64,000 nucleotides of DNA, taken from positions 3,038,001 to 3,102,000 of the forward strand of contig NZ_JAIWZC010000001.1 in NCBI RefSeq assembly GCF_020297485.1, read 5' to 3'. Origin of the DNA: Enterocloster clostridioformis. GTDB lineage: Bacteria; Bacillota; Clostridia; Lachnospirales; Lachnospiraceae. Positions within the stretch are counted from its first letter, which is position 1, and each line of letters starts with the position of its first letter. Positions 10,395-20,154 of this stretch are shown one piece after another. The notes below the pieces were generated by a model. The model saw only the letters and a list, made by a program, of their open reading frames with translations. It searched no databases and was not told where the DNA came from. The translations under genes were made by a program, and so were the position numbers.

Positions 10395-11171
10395 ATGACC
10401 AATCAGAGTACGATTGATAAATTAATGGAAATGCGCCTTACCGCAATGGCAGATGCATTCCGCAGCCAACAGGATGATCCCAAGCTAAAAACAGTACCGT
10501 TTGAGGATCGTTTCGGCATGCTGGTTGATATCGAATTCAGCAGCCGGAAGAACAACCGCTTAAAGAGGCTGATCAAAAATGCCGGATTCGACCAGCCGGA
10601 TGCAAGTATCATGGATATCAATTACACATCCGGGCGCAAGTTGAACAAGGAGCTCATACGCCGTCTTGCCACCTGCGAATATATCACTGAACACCGGAAC
10701 CTGTTCATCACCGGTGCAACAGGCTGCGGCAAGACCTACATGGCTTGTGCGTTCGGCATGGAGGCCTGTAAGCAGTACTTCAATACCCGATACGTCCGCC
10801 TCCCCGATCTGCTCATCGACTTGGAGCTGGCTCGGACTGACGGCACTTATAAGAAGGTAATGGCAAAATATGCCACCCCCTTGGTATTGATCCTTGATGA
10901 GTGGCTCCTGCTGAAGCCGACGGAGGCAGAACAACGTGATATCTTCGAACTCCTGCACAGGAGGCGGAAGAAATCATCCACCATCTTCTGCTCCCAGTAT
11001 GAGCGTTCCGAGTGGTATGACCAGCTTGGTGGGGATGCAAGCCCTCTTGCCGATGCCATCATAGACCGTATTGCTCACGACAGCTATGTTATCAACATCA
11101 CCAGCATCGATCCTGAAAAAGACAGATCAATGCGTGAGGTGTATGGATTAGATAAGAACCTACGCGAGTAA
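10395..11171 (+). CDS. istB: IS21-family helper ATPase IstB, intact
   Basis: This complete AAA+ ATPase of 258 residues has Walker A GATGCGKT and Walker B VLILDEW, followed by LLKPTEAEQRDIFELLHRR, typical of IstB. The ATG 10395 follows an AGGAGG site 6 bp after the istA stop. It normally stimulates IstA strand transfer and target choice. With a truncated IstA partner it is unlikely to mobilise its own element, although it could act in trans. Confidence 0.9.
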   Translation: MTNQSTIDKLMEMRLTAMADAFRSQQDDPKLKTVPFEDRFGMLVDIEFSSRKNNRLKRLIKNAGFDQPDASIMDINYTSGRKLNKELIRRLATCEYITEHRNLFITGATGCGKTYMACAFGMEACKQYFNTRYVRLPDLLIDLELARTDGTYKKVMAKYATPLVLILDEWLLLKPTEAEQRDIFELLHRRRKKSSTIFCSQYERSEWYDQLGGDASPLADAIIDRIAHDSYVINITSIDPEKDRSMREVYGLDKNLRE

Positions 11172-11391
11172 ACTCGCAAGAGATGATTTCCGTCTTCCGG
11201 TTATCTGATTTCCAGATTTCCGGAAGCGCGATTTCATCGCGCAAGAATAATCAACCGCCAACTGCTATGATTAGTTTACCATGGTTTTTTAATCTCAACA
11301 ACTACATATCAAAAAATTTTTATCGTCCGCCTCCTGAGAAAAGATTGTTTTCATGTCTTTCCATCATTTATTACGAAGGAGGTCCCACATT

Positions 11392-12251
11392 ATGGACGAT
11401 TATTTAAAGCAATTCAGGGAGATGATCTCCCTCCGCGGTCTTACCGACCACACGGTTATGTCTTATTCTACCTACATCCGTGTCTATCTGGACTATCTTG
11501 CTAACATTCTCCACAAACTGCCGGAAGATGTTTCCTGGGTGGAGCTACGCGATTTTATCCGCTGGCTCCAGAAAGAGAAAAATCTTTCTGACCGAACGAT
11601 AAACGCTGCCATCTCCCAGCTCCGTTTCTTTACCATTTACGTATTACATAAGCCCTGGGACAGCTCCCATCGCGCAGGTTTGATACGTATCTCCCATTTG
11701 TCCCTTCGCAGGAGGATGTCTGGAAATTTATATCTACCATGCCCGACCTGAAACAGAAGACTATGACTGCCGTCATGTATTCCTCCGGCCTGCGTATCGG
11801 GGAAGTCTGCCATCTCCGTTATGAGGATATCGACCGGAAAAATATGCGCATCCATATCTGCCATTCCAAAGCCCGTCAGGACCGTTTCGCGATCCTTTCC
11901 AAAGTTGCGCTGGATCTGCTCACACAGTACTGGTTTGCTTATGGGAAGCCGATGGGCTGGCTTTTTCCAAAACAGCGTGGCGCAGATAAGCCAATCGACA
12001 CTTTTTATCTCTCCTGGCATATCCATGAGCACGAGCGCAGGCTTGGATGGGAGGAGCGCCTCACCTGCCATTCCTTCCGACACGCTTTTGGCACCCACCT
12101 TTACGAGAACGGCACGGATCTTCTGACCATAAAAGCCCTCCTTGGACACAGGTCCCTGAATTCCACCACGATTTATGTGCACCTCGCCTCTAACGGCACA
12201 GTTCATGCCGTCAGCCCCCTTGACCGGATGGGAGGTGGCACCCTTGGGTGA
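11392..12251 (+). pseudogene. XerC/D-like tyrosine recombinase associated with IS91, frameshifted
   Basis: The start ATG 11392 follows an AGGAGG site. The N-terminal SAM-like DNA-binding domain reads in one frame to about 11690. The catalytic domain then continues in another frame: SSGLRIGEVCHLRYEDID (first Arg), TCHSFRHAFGTHL (His-x-x-Arg), LLGHRSLNSTTIYVHL (His and Tyr nucleophile). The frame changes near 11680-11690, after which the intact sequence would read TYLPFVPSQEDVWKF. The pairing with an IS91 transposase directly downstream suggests one mobile unit. Confidence 0.8.
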
Positions 12252-13692
12252 TCTCAATGTCCAGAAAATCTGGCAGTTTTCATATGGCAGTTACTGTGAT
12301 TCCGGACAGCCCCAGTCGGATGTCCAGCGCAAGGCTTCCCTTGCCATCCTGAACTGCAAATCCGGAAGGCTCGGCGTCAATGTCTCCATCTGCCCTGACT
12401 GCGGGCATATGGAGTTCCACAACTGTTCCTGCCGCAACCGTAACTGCCCCAACTGCCAGGCTGTGCAAAAAGAGCTCTGGGTGGACAAACGCCGGGCCGA
12501 GGTGATCGATGCTCCCTACTTCCATGTGGTATTCACACTGCCGCATGAACTCAATCCCCTCATTTACTGCAACCAGGAGCGCCTTTATGGGCTCCTCCAC
12601 AAATGCTGTGCGCAGACGCTCTTGGAATTGTCCGCTGATAAAAAGTACCTTGGCGCAACACCCGGGATCATCCAGATCCTTCATACCTGGAACCAGGAGA
12701 TCGGTTACCATGTGCATATGCATAATGACAAGCGGAATATTATGACAAGGAAAGTAGTATTTTCCTGATAAACAGGGACTTTTTCAGTTGCTTTCCTTTA
12801 CATAATTTAATGTTTCAAAGAGTTTAACCAGTTCGTGAGATCCCTTTTCGTTTCATCTTAGCACTTGTTTTGAATAAATTTGTGTCACTTTGCAACTAAA
12901 ATAGTCAGAAACAATACCAGTATGTCATAGCTATCATGGAAATATTGCAACAGAGAACAGCGAATAATTACTTACTTGTCATTATGGATGTAATGTAAAG
13001 CTTTACATTATATGCACTGTATTGTCTCCGGCGGCGGCCTTACCCCTGACCATAAGATACGGAAGGCAAAAGACCGTTTTTTCATACCGGTAAAGGTACT
13101 CCGTGACAAGTTCAAAGGGAAATATCTTGCCTGCCTGGATTCGCTTTATAAAAACGGCAGACTGAACGTTTCCTCTTCCTGTGAAAAACTCCGCAATTCT
13201 TATGAATGGTCTGCGTTCCGCGATGCCCTTTATGAGAAGGACTGGTGTCCATACATAAAAGAAACCTTCAACGGGTTCGGCAATGCCATTGAATACCTTG
13301 GCAGGTATACTCATAAGATTGCCATTTCCTACAGCCGTATCTTGTCCGTTGATGAAAAGCAGGTCTCCTTCTCTGCCAGGGGGAAGAAGCCTGGCGGGCC
13401 GCGCAGGACAATTACTCTGGAAAACACGGAATTTATACGCCGCTACCTGATGCATGTGCTCCCATCCGGGTTCCAGAAGATCCGGTATTACGGGTTCCTG
13501 AATAACCGGGGCAAAAGCAAAAACCTGAAGCTGATCTTCACCCTCCAGGGGCACCAGCGTTTCCGGGCAAGGTACAGCAATCTTTCCATGGCTGAGCTTG
13601 TCAAGGAGGTATGGAAGTTCGATATCCGTGTCTGCCCGGAATGCGGATGCTGCCGGATGCAGAGTCTTGGAAGGTTGCATGGGACTTCCTGA
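12235..13692 (+). pseudogene. IS91-family (HUH-type) transposase split by a 287-bp insertion
   Basis: The N-terminal zinc-binding region is clear (CPDCGHMEFHNCSCRNRNCP), followed by FHVVFTLPHELNPL and the WNQEIGYHVHMH metal-binding segment. There the frame is broken by foreign DNA (12723-13009) and resumes at CIVSGGGL, continuing through YLGRYTHKIAIS (Tyr region) and a C-terminal CPECG. Removing the insert and one 7-bp repeat (294 bp) restores the frame exactly. The true start is uncertain (ATG 12175 or 12204, GTG 12235 or TTG 12244), overlapping the recombinase end. Confidence 0.82.
12723..13009. mobile_element. 287-bp non-coding insertion in the IS91 transposase gene
   Basis: The insert is bracketed by a 7-bp direct repeat ATATGCA (12716-12722 and 13010-13016), read as a target-site duplication. 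Its ends are weakly inverted (AATGACAAGC at the left, AATGTAAAGC read inward from the right, 8 of 10 matching). A longer inner match, CATAATGACAAG, also occurs inverted near 12976-12986. No open frame of note is present, so it looks like a small non-autonomous element of unknown family. Confidence 0.65.
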
Positions 13693-13910
13693 CAAAAGCT
13701 CCTTCTCACTGAATACATTTTTTAAAGGCCTCCGCGAGAAGGTCTGTTTCGCATGCCCTTTTATCAGCCGCTTTCGTAAATCTGCACGAAGACCGCCACT
13801 TAATATCAAAAATATCTTTCAGAACTTCAGCATTTTCGCCAGAATGAAAAGATACTTTCCCCATACACTGACCGGCTGACCCATCCGCGGATTGGTACAA
13901 TTCCTTATAT

Positions 13911-14282
13911 CTATAAAGCATTCAAGATATCTATTCTGATACCCACAGCTTCATCCCTTGCTTTATTTACAGACATCCCCATTTTCAATCCTGATGGTTT
14001 ATTGTCATTAATTAAAATCCGCTCACCAACCGGCATATTATAAAGTATTAAATCATACCTCAAGCCATTTTCGTCAAGGAATTTCTCTGTCAGCAATTTA
14101 TAATCTTCTTTCCTTGCTGTTAAAATAAGAACATAATCCTCATCTGGAATCTGCGCAAAAAAATCTCTAACCCCAGGCAGCAATCTATCTTTTCCATAAA
14201 TCTTATAACCATTATGCTCCACAAGAGTCCCATCCAAATCTAAAATCCATGTATGCGGCAATGAAGATAAAGTCAGGTTCAT
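13911..14282 (-). CDS. HAD-superfamily phosphatase of the glycan cluster
   Basis: This small HAD hydrolase (123 residues) has motif I DLDGTLV (residues 15-21), motif II ILTARK, and a motif III/IV segment ILINDNKPSG. There is no large cap domain, similar in size to KdsC- or GmhB-type phosphatases acting on sugar phosphates. Its start overlaps the stop of the SIS isomerase gene by 4 bp (ATGA), indicating translational coupling. With the isomerase and the nucleotidyltransferase-kinase upstream it probably forms a short pathway making an activated sugar. The substrate is not known. Confidence 0.8.
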   Translation of the reverse strand: MNLTLSSLPHTWILDLDGTLVEHNGYKIYGKDRLLPGVRDFFAQIPDEDYVLILTARKEDYKLLTEKFLDENGLRYDLILYNMPVGERILINDNKPSGLKMGMSVNKARDEAVGIRIDILNAL

Positions 14283-14869
14283 AACATTTCCCCTCTCAAC
14301 TTAGCGCCAATCCCACCACCTGGATGATTTACTTTGAAGTCATCTAATGTAACCCCTCTATTTTTACATATCTGCATTGCTAATCCCTGCAATAGTATCA
14401 GGTACACTGTGGTTGAATTATTGGGGACAATATCCCATTCATCACCCTCATTTTTAAGCTCCAATATAATGTGTTCTTTCAGAATTGATATTAATTTAGA
14501 CTCCTTATTAAAACTTAACAGCCACGTTTCCGTTCCTCGTTCCTGAAGATAATGGGCAAGCATTATCGACTCTTCTGTATTTCCACTTTTAGAAAGCAGC
14601 AAGACAATATCATCTTTTTCCACCATTCCTAAATCTCCATGCACCGCTGTATTCGTATGCAAGAATCTGGCATCCATCCCCAGCGAGTTCATAGTTCCAA
14701 CAAATTTCTCGCATATAGGCACATTTTTTCCCAATCCGCTCGCCACAATCTTGCCACCATTATTAATGCACTCACTGCAATGGTCTACTAAACGTCTAAA
14801 TTGATTTTCATCCAAAGAATTTAGTGATTCTTTAACTGTTGCCATAATTTCATTAAAATAATTAATCAT
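14279..14869 (-). CDS. SIS-domain sugar-phosphate isomerase (KpsF/KdsD-like, no CBS domains)
   Basis: The SIS fold shows the KpsF/GutQ hallmarks: ASGLGKN, TAVHGDLGMV, LLSKSGNTEE, a PNNSTT segment, and VNHPGGGIGAKL at the end. These proteins interconvert ribulose 5-phosphate and arabinose 5-phosphate in KDO synthesis. Here the protein is about 196 residues and lacks the C-terminal CBS pair, as some capsule-linked versions do. The ATG 14869 was chosen because an AAAGGAG site lies upstream; an earlier in-frame start would run into the kinase gene. It overlaps the HAD gene by 4 bp. In a Gram-positive host the product need not be KDO. Confidence 0.8.
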   Translation of the reverse strand: MINYFNEIMATVKESLNSLDENQFRRLVDHCSECINNGGKIVASGLGKNVPICEKFVGTMNSLGMDARFLHTNTAVHGDLGMVEKDDIVLLLSKSGNTEESIMLAHYLQERGTETWLLSFNKESKLISILKEHIILELKNEGDEWDIVPNNSTTVYLILLQGLAMQICKNRGVTLDDFKVNHPGGGIGAKLRGEML

Positions 14870-14894
14870 TTTTCCATTTTCTCCTTTAATAGAT

Positions 14895-16400
14895 TCACAA
14901 TACTTCTTCAAGTAAATACGTCCCATTATAGAACGCTCCACAAATGGAATCATAGTCCTCCCAAGCATATGTAGTTAAGGACAACCAGATAATTGCGTGT
15001 AAAAATTTAATTTTCATCGGATTGCAATCTTTAATTCTACTCAAAAAATAATCCCCTAAATCTTTCCAGCCATTGGTGCCAATATCTAAAATTATTTCGT
15101 TTTCTTTTATCAGAAGTTCAAAATGCTTATTATTAAATTGATCATAATCCCCATTGATAGAATAGTACACCTTGGCCCAGTCATAATATTCATCGCCGTA
15201 TAATTCCTGAAAACCAAAGTATCCTCTGGGGTCCAAAAATATAATGTTTAAATCTGAATCTACCATAGTATTAGAGAATGTGCAGTCCCCATGAATCAAT
15301 GCGAATTCATTTGTATCGCATAGTAGTTCTTTCACTTTCTTTCTGAAATTCTCTTTGTAAAAATACGGGTTTCTGCAGTTCCTGCCGTTAATACGGATAT
15401 ATCGTTGGTTTGCAAACGGAATAAGATCACGCACACTTTCCAATCGCTTGATTGTTTTATGATAATATGCCTCCATTATACTGAATAAATCTGCCGACGT
15501 CCGCTTTAAATCATGCAGTCTTTCAAGGGAAGATACCAGATTATCAATAACAACCTGCTTCTGCTCCAGTGTCAAATCTGTTTTAAAAATATTTTTTCCA
15601 TCTATCTTTTCCATTGTCAACGGTTCAAACTCATAGAGCTTGGGAATTTGCTCAAATTTATACTTTTGCACTTCACGATACCAGTTCACTTCACGTACTG
15701 CCAACTTCCGCCCTTGCTCATCAATTGGTCTTTTTACAATTATATTACCCTTAATTTCCATGCTATTGAATGGACGGCAGCGATACTCATCGTTTTCTGT
15801 TTCCTGAAGAGCTATCATGGTCCCTACTTCCCTGGTACCATAAAGTCCAATTTCTTTAAATGTCCTTGCGTTTTCCCCCATCCATCGAACGAGTTCACCT
15901 TCTTGAGGGATACCTACCAATTGTTCTTTATCTTTGAACACAAACATGCCAGCCACACCATATTCATAAGAAGGCTGCTCTACAAACTTATCTTCTTTAT
16001 ACGACCATCTGCACTCAAAGTCCTTTGATATTCCTATGTAATTCTCTTCGCCCAATCCGTTAATATCCGTATCAGCCCCCAGAATCAAATCCGACCATAT
16101 CAGCATAAACGGAAAACCATCCGGAATATATTTCAGTGCGTCGCCAATTCCGGCGCATGTCCCTGTCCCTTTTGCCTTTACTGTCACATACTTTACTTTG
16201 CAAAAGGACTCCAGGTATTCCTCCAGAACTTCATGCTTATAATCGCCTATAATAATGAATTTTTTCTGTGGGTATTTATTAAACAAATGAAATATTATTG
16301 GCAGATTATTAACTGGCACAATGCCCTTTGGCTTATTCTGCGTTAATCTTTTTAATCGTGTTCCTTTACCGCCTGCCTGAATTATTACATATTCTATCAT
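14895..16400 (-). CDS. Sugar nucleotidyltransferase fused to APH-type kinase
   Basis: Residues 1-230 form a nucleotidyltransferase domain (IIQAGGKGTRLKRLTQNKPK signature loop, IWSDLILGAD metal site). Residues about 250-500 form an aminoglycoside-phosphotransferase/choline-kinase-like domain with catalytic IHGDCTFSNT and metal-binding FLDPRG. The fusion would phosphorylate a sugar or alcohol and then couple it to a nucleotide. Next to a KpsF-like isomerase and a HAD phosphatase this suggests a nucleotide-sugar supply module. A LicC-LicA-like choline role was considered, but the kinase motif is not choline-kinase-like. The start overlaps the upstream GT9-like stop (TAATG). Confidence 0.82.
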   Translation of the reverse strand: MIEYVIIQAGGKGTRLKRLTQNKPKGIVPVNNLPIIFHLFNKYPQKKFIIIGDYKHEVLEEYLESFCKVKYVTVKAKGTGTCAGIGDALKYIPDGFPFMLIWSDLILGADTDINGLGEENYIGISKDFECRWSYKEDKFVEQPSYEYGVAGMFVFKDKEQLVGIPQEGELVRWMGENARTFKEIGLYGTREVGTMIALQETENDEYRCRPFNSMEIKGNIIVKRPIDEQGRKLAVREVNWYREVQKYKFEQIPKLYEFEPLTMEKIDGKNIFKTDLTLEQKQVVIDNLVSSLERLHDLKRTSADLFSIMEAYYHKTIKRLESVRDLIPFANQRYIRINGRNCRNPYFYKENFRKKVKELLCDTNEFALIHGDCTFSNTMVDSDLNIIFLDPRGYFGFQELYGDEYYDWAKVYYSINGDYDQFNNKHFELLIKENEIILDIGTNGWKDLGDYFLSRIKDCNPMKIKFLHAIIWLSLTTYAWEDYDSICGAFYNGTYLLEEVL

Positions 16401-17374
16401 TATATTCCTCTCCCTTGCTCCACGTAATTTACTATATATGTTAAATCATCATTTTCATTTTTTAGCCGATACTCTATGACATCCGCACTTACATCCTCTA
16501 ATGCTGCCAATCTAAAAAAGTTCGTATAAAGATTGTCGGATGGATACAATGCAATAAGCTTACACTCTGCATAACACAGCAAATCCAGCAAACCGCTCCT
16601 CAGTCCTATTACATAACCACAATATTCTGCTACCATAGCTACATCACCTATATTGCAGAGTAAGGGCAGACTTCCTTCTGCTATTGGTTGATTAATATCT
16701 GTAATATTTGTCATGACCTGAAACCCTTTATTCAAAAAAAGTTGGGCAAGTCTATCAAAAAAAGAAAATGAAATTTGATTTGTTACCGATGCGTACGGCG
16801 CTAAAATGATGGTGCATCCTTTCTTTACCTTCATGTTTCCTAAAACTTCCGAAATATCAGCAACTTTATAAGTCGGAACATCAAATGCCACATTTTCTTT
16901 CAATCCCAATTCACCATACCTAATGCAATCTTTCAATGACAGCATAGGGAAACGCGCTGGATACAAAAAGAACTCATCAACAAATGCATTTTCCGGATTA
17001 ATAATAGTAATATTTTTAATTTTTTTTAATACATGGATGCCAAAATTAGTTTTTCCTGAATCCAAAATCAGTCTTAATCCCTTTCCACGTATAATCATTA
17101 CATAATCCAAAGTTTGTTTATAGCATTCTGTAAGAGGCTCCATTCCCTTAGTTGTAACGAATGTCATATGTTTAATGTTATTTTTTTCTTTGTACGCCTT
17201 AAGATACCCTAAAGATAATAATGTATCACCAATATGATTACATACAACCACATAATGTGTATACTTATTTCTAAAATTATATATGATATAAAAAATTGAT
17301 ATAGGAACTCTAATTAATGAAATATATAAATTGCGTATTATAACTACTATTGTTTTTTTTAATAGGTTAAGCAT
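16400..17374 (-). CDS. GT9-family (heptosyltransferase-like) glycosyltransferase
   Basis: The N-terminus has a hydrophobic or amphipathic stretch and then VVVCNHIGDTLLSLGYLKAY, the usual GT9 opening motif. The C-terminal half has ILAPYASVTNQISFSFFDRL and IGLRSGLLDLLC, the donor-site region shared with the C-terminal domain of the protein at 6561-8663. Length (324 residues) fits GT9. ATG 17374 follows an AAAGGAG site at good spacing; a GTG lies two codons upstream. The stop overlaps the next gene's ATG. Which sugar it transfers is unknown. Confidence 0.82.
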   Translation of the reverse strand: MLNLLKKTIVVIIRNLYISLIRVPISIFYIIYNFRNKYTHYVVVCNHIGDTLLSLGYLKAYKEKNNIKHMTFVTTKGMEPLTECYKQTLDYVMIIRGKGLRLILDSGKTNFGIHVLKKIKNITIINPENAFVDEFFLYPARFPMLSLKDCIRYGELGLKENVAFDVPTYKVADISEVLGNMKVKKGCTIILAPYASVTNQISFSFFDRLAQLFLNKGFQVMTNITDINQPIAEGSLPLLCNIGDVAMVAEYCGYVIGLRSGLLDLLCYAECKLIALYPSDNLYTNFFRLAALEDVSADVIEYRLKNENDDLTYIVNYVEQGRGI

Positions 17375-17390
17375 ACACACTCCTTTAATG

Positions 17391-18131
17391 TCAAAAGCTC
17401 TCCATATACCTTTGACTTACTTCCATCACATCGCCACTCATTTTTACATTCCCCTTATCTATCCACAGTGCTTTCGTGCATAAATTTCTAACAGACTCAA
17501 TTGAATGAGAAACATATAGTAATGTCGTTCCCTGATTAAGCATACTTTGCATACGTGTCTCACATTTCTGCTGGAAAGCATAGTCCCCTACAGCCAAAAC
17601 TTCATCCACAATTAATATATCCGGTTGTACTACTGTCGCAATAGAAAATCCTAATCTAGCCGCCATCCCCGATGAATAATTCTTAATAGGCATATCCAAA
17701 AAATCTCTCAGCTCTGCAAAATCTACAATTTCATCAAATTTCTCTTTCATGAACCGTTCGCTATGTCCCAATACGGCCCCATTCAGAAATATATTTTCCC
17801 GGGCTGTGAGTTCACTGTCAAATCCTGCGCCCAACTCAATCAAAGGTGCAATGGTGCCCCTGATTGCCACATATCCTTTATAGGGTTTAAGTATTCCGCA
17901 TATAAGCTTTAGGAGTGTTGACTTCCCAGAGCCATTTGTCCCGATAATACCCCACGCCTCTCCCCTTTTCACCTTTAAATCAACCTGTTTTAAAGCCAAA
18001 AACTCCTGGAACATAAGCTGTCCATTCATAAGCTTGATAAAGTATTCCTTTAAATTATCCAATCGCTCCGTTGACATGTTAAATCTAACAGTTGCATCCG
18101 TAACTTCTATTATATACTCATTATTTTCCAT
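17391..18131 (-). CDS. Polysaccharide ABC transporter, ATP-binding subunit (Wzt/TagH-like)
   Basis: An ABC ATPase of 246 residues with Walker A GTNGSGKST (about residues 64-72), signature NYSSGMAARLGF, Walker B ILIVDEVLAVGD, and an H-loop VSHS. The sequence is typical of teichoic-acid/O-antigen exporters. It lacks the C-terminal carbohydrate-binding extension of some Wzt proteins. With the permease 13 bp upstream it would flip or export the lipid-linked glycan across the membrane. Confidence 0.93.
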   Translation of the reverse strand: MENNEYIIEVTDATVRFNMSTERLDNLKEYFIKLMNGQLMFQEFLALKQVDLKVKRGEAWGIIGTNGSGKSTLLKLICGILKPYKGYVAIRGTIAPLIELGAGFDSELTARENIFLNGAVLGHSERFMKEKFDEIVDFAELRDFLDMPIKNYSSGMAARLGFSIATVVQPDILIVDEVLAVGDYAFQQKCETRMQSMLNQGTTLLYVSHSIESVRNLCTKALWIDKGNVKMSGDVMEVSQRYMESF

Positions 18132-18144
18132 GTTATATCTCCAA

Positions 18145-18933
18145 TTATATATACAATATAAATTTGTTCTGTGTTTTTAAGAATGACCAAGTGCCCAACA
18201 GCATCCAAAATAGCCCCACTGCAAAACCTATTAAAATCATTCTCCCTCCTGGCATTTGCCCATCCAATACAATCATACGAAATTGTTGAATATATCCATA
18301 CATTGGATTAAACATAACTACAGATGTTCGCAGCCAATCCGGAAGCATAGTTACAGGATAGAAAATAGGAGTAAGATACATCCACGCCATGGTAAAGGCA
18401 CTATAAAGATGTCGGATATCTCGGAAAAAAACAGTGCTCTGCGCTAAAAAAAGCCCCAACCCCAAGCTAAACAGGTATACCTGAAGTATAATCACTGGTA
18501 TAAACAGCATAAAAATATTCCAGTTTACTCCGCAGACAATAAATACAACAAGCATGGCTCCCAATGAAAATATCATATTTACCAGTGAACTCGTAACACG
18601 AGCCATGGTAAATATATATTTTGGAACGTATGTCTTCTTTAGTAATGCTGCATTCTCAGTAATCGAACCCAGGGCCATATTTGTAGCCTCTATCATGAAA
18701 TTAAATAAGGTCTGTCCCACAATTAAATATACAGGAAAATTCTGAATATCGCCTCTAAATATATTCGAAAAAACGGCAACCATAATAGCCATGGTCAAAA
18801 GTGGATTTAAAATACTCCACAGATATCCCAAAAAACTTCTCCTGTACTTCAGCTTTATATCTTTTTGGACCAACTGCTTTAACAAATGTCTGTAACAATA
18901 AAAACCGTTAAGACGAGCCATCATCTTACCCAT
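18145..18933 (-). CDS. Polysaccharide ABC transporter, permease subunit (Wzm/TagG-like)
   Basis: An ABC-2 type integral membrane protein with about six predicted membrane segments and the N-terminal KDIKLKYRRSFLGYLWSILNPL motif of the Wzm/TagG group. It pairs with the ATPase at 17391-18131. The ATG 18933 is preceded by a GGAGG site; the upstream TTG at 18951 overlaps that site and is unlikely. Export substrate is presumably the cluster's polysaccharide. Confidence 0.93.
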   Translation of the reverse strand: MGKMMARLNGFYCYRHLLKQLVQKDIKLKYRRSFLGYLWSILNPLLTMAIMVAVFSNIFRGDIQNFPVYLIVGQTLFNFMIEATNMALGSITENAALLKKTYVPKYIFTMARVTSSLVNMIFSLGAMLVVFIVCGVNWNIFMLFIPVIILQVYLFSLGLGLFLAQSTVFFRDIRHLYSAFTMAWMYLTPIFYPVTMLPDWLRTSVVMFNPMYGYIQQFRMIVLDGQMPGGRMILIGFAVGLFWMLLGTWSFLKTQNKFILYI

Positions 18934-19032
18934 TCTTTTTCCTCCAGCCAATTAAATCTAAATCAGTATAACATCTTACCATGTCTTTTGCAACCAAGCA
19001 GCTATGCGTAATACTATGAAAAACTGTACTTT

Positions 19033-20154
19033 TTATCCTATCATTCCAAATATTGTAGAAAATGGCACATACGCATCATAACTGCCCACATAAACCATCA
19101 ACCTGGACAAAGCATAGATTCCATATACTCCAAATATAATCTTAGATTTCCAATTACCACTATTTTCTCTAAACAGATATTCAAATTGGTACAGACTCAC
19201 CATACAGTACGGAGTTGCAAATCTTGCATAGACATTACTGGTAAATAAAGCTCCTATTGTAATTGCAAATCCAAATGAATACAGATTAAGACATCCCAGA
19301 AAATCCTCATCCCCTCGATATCTATTATAGAGGATAAACATAACCCCCACAATAAGAACCGAATTTGCCATCCTTTTTAGTATCATAAACAATATGCTAT
19401 AATTTGCTCCATATGCACTATTTCCTTCATTAAGATATTCCCAAATACGGTACCCCAATTCTCCTCCCACCATCTGGCTTATCATTAAAAACAATGGCTT
19501 AATCATAAATGCTGCAAATACCGTAAATGTTACAAGCATCACCAGAATCCATCTTCTGCTTAACGAAATATGATAAATAGGATAGGCCAATATCCACGCC
19601 AGCGCTGCTTTGTGGAACATTATAGCAGCCAAAAGACAAACTAAAAAACCTGCCCCGTTTTTCTTTCTTATATATATAATACTGAAGAGACAGATTACTG
19701 AAGCTATGGTCTGACGCACTACAAATACTCCCCACAGCCCCATAGCCCATGTTCCAAACATAAACAATAAAATATACCTTTGTTCTTTATCACTTTCCAT
19801 CTTCCAGATAAACAACGCAAATAATCCATTTACCAGAAGCCCCTGAACAAAAAGTAAAACAGTGAAGTTTCCTCCACTCACACGATTTATCAGAATCAAA
19901 AGAATGTTAAACAATGGCTCCGTATCAAACTTTTCAAATCCACCATGGAGCACCATCCCCCACTGCATATTATCATACATTCTTTTATAATTGAAGAAAT
20001 CTCCCGGGCCTCCCCAACGTATGGCTGATATGCAGGTAATTAGAAGCACAATGCTAATAAGGAAATTTCTCTGCATTTTTCTGCTGGGCTTTCCAAATAC
20101 TTCCCATCCAGACAATACTAGCAGAAAAAGAAAAACAAATACATAAACCATCAT
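19033..20154 (-). CDS. EpsG-family membrane protein, probable polysaccharide polymerase
   Basis: This protein of 373 residues has about ten hydrophobic segments and the EpsG-type N-terminal region (ISAIRWGGPGDFFNYKRMYD). EpsG proteins are thought to polymerise repeat units at the membrane. A Wzy-like polymerase together with an ABC exporter is a mixed arrangement. The start overlaps the upstream GT4 stop by 4 bp (ATGA). Confidence 0.8.
   Translation of the reverse strand: MMVYVFVFLFLLVLSGWEVFGKPSRKMQRNFLISIVLLITCISAIRWGGPGDFFNYKRMYDNMQWGMVLHGGFEKFDTEPLFNILLILINRVSGGNFTVLLFVQGLLVNGLFALFIWKMESDKEQRYILLFMFGTWAMGLWGVFVVRQTIASVICLFSIIYIRKKNGAGFLVCLLAAIMFHKAALAWILAYPIYHISLSRRWILVMLVTFTVFAAFMIKPLFLMISQMVGGELGYRIWEYLNEGNSAYGANYSILFMILKRMANSVLIVGVMFILYNRYRGDEDFLGCLNLYSFGFAITIGALFTSNVYARFATPYCMVSLYQFEYLFRENSGNWKSKIIFGVYGIYALSRLMVYVGSYDAYVPFSTIFGMIG

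Noticed and set aside
14279..16400. GmhA/HldE-type heptose pathway or LicC-LicA-type phosphocholine pathway for the isomerase and fusion enzyme
   Set aside because: The isomerase motifs fit KpsF/KdsD better than GmhA, and the kinase motif is not choline-kinase-like. Both remain possible, but I did not assign either.
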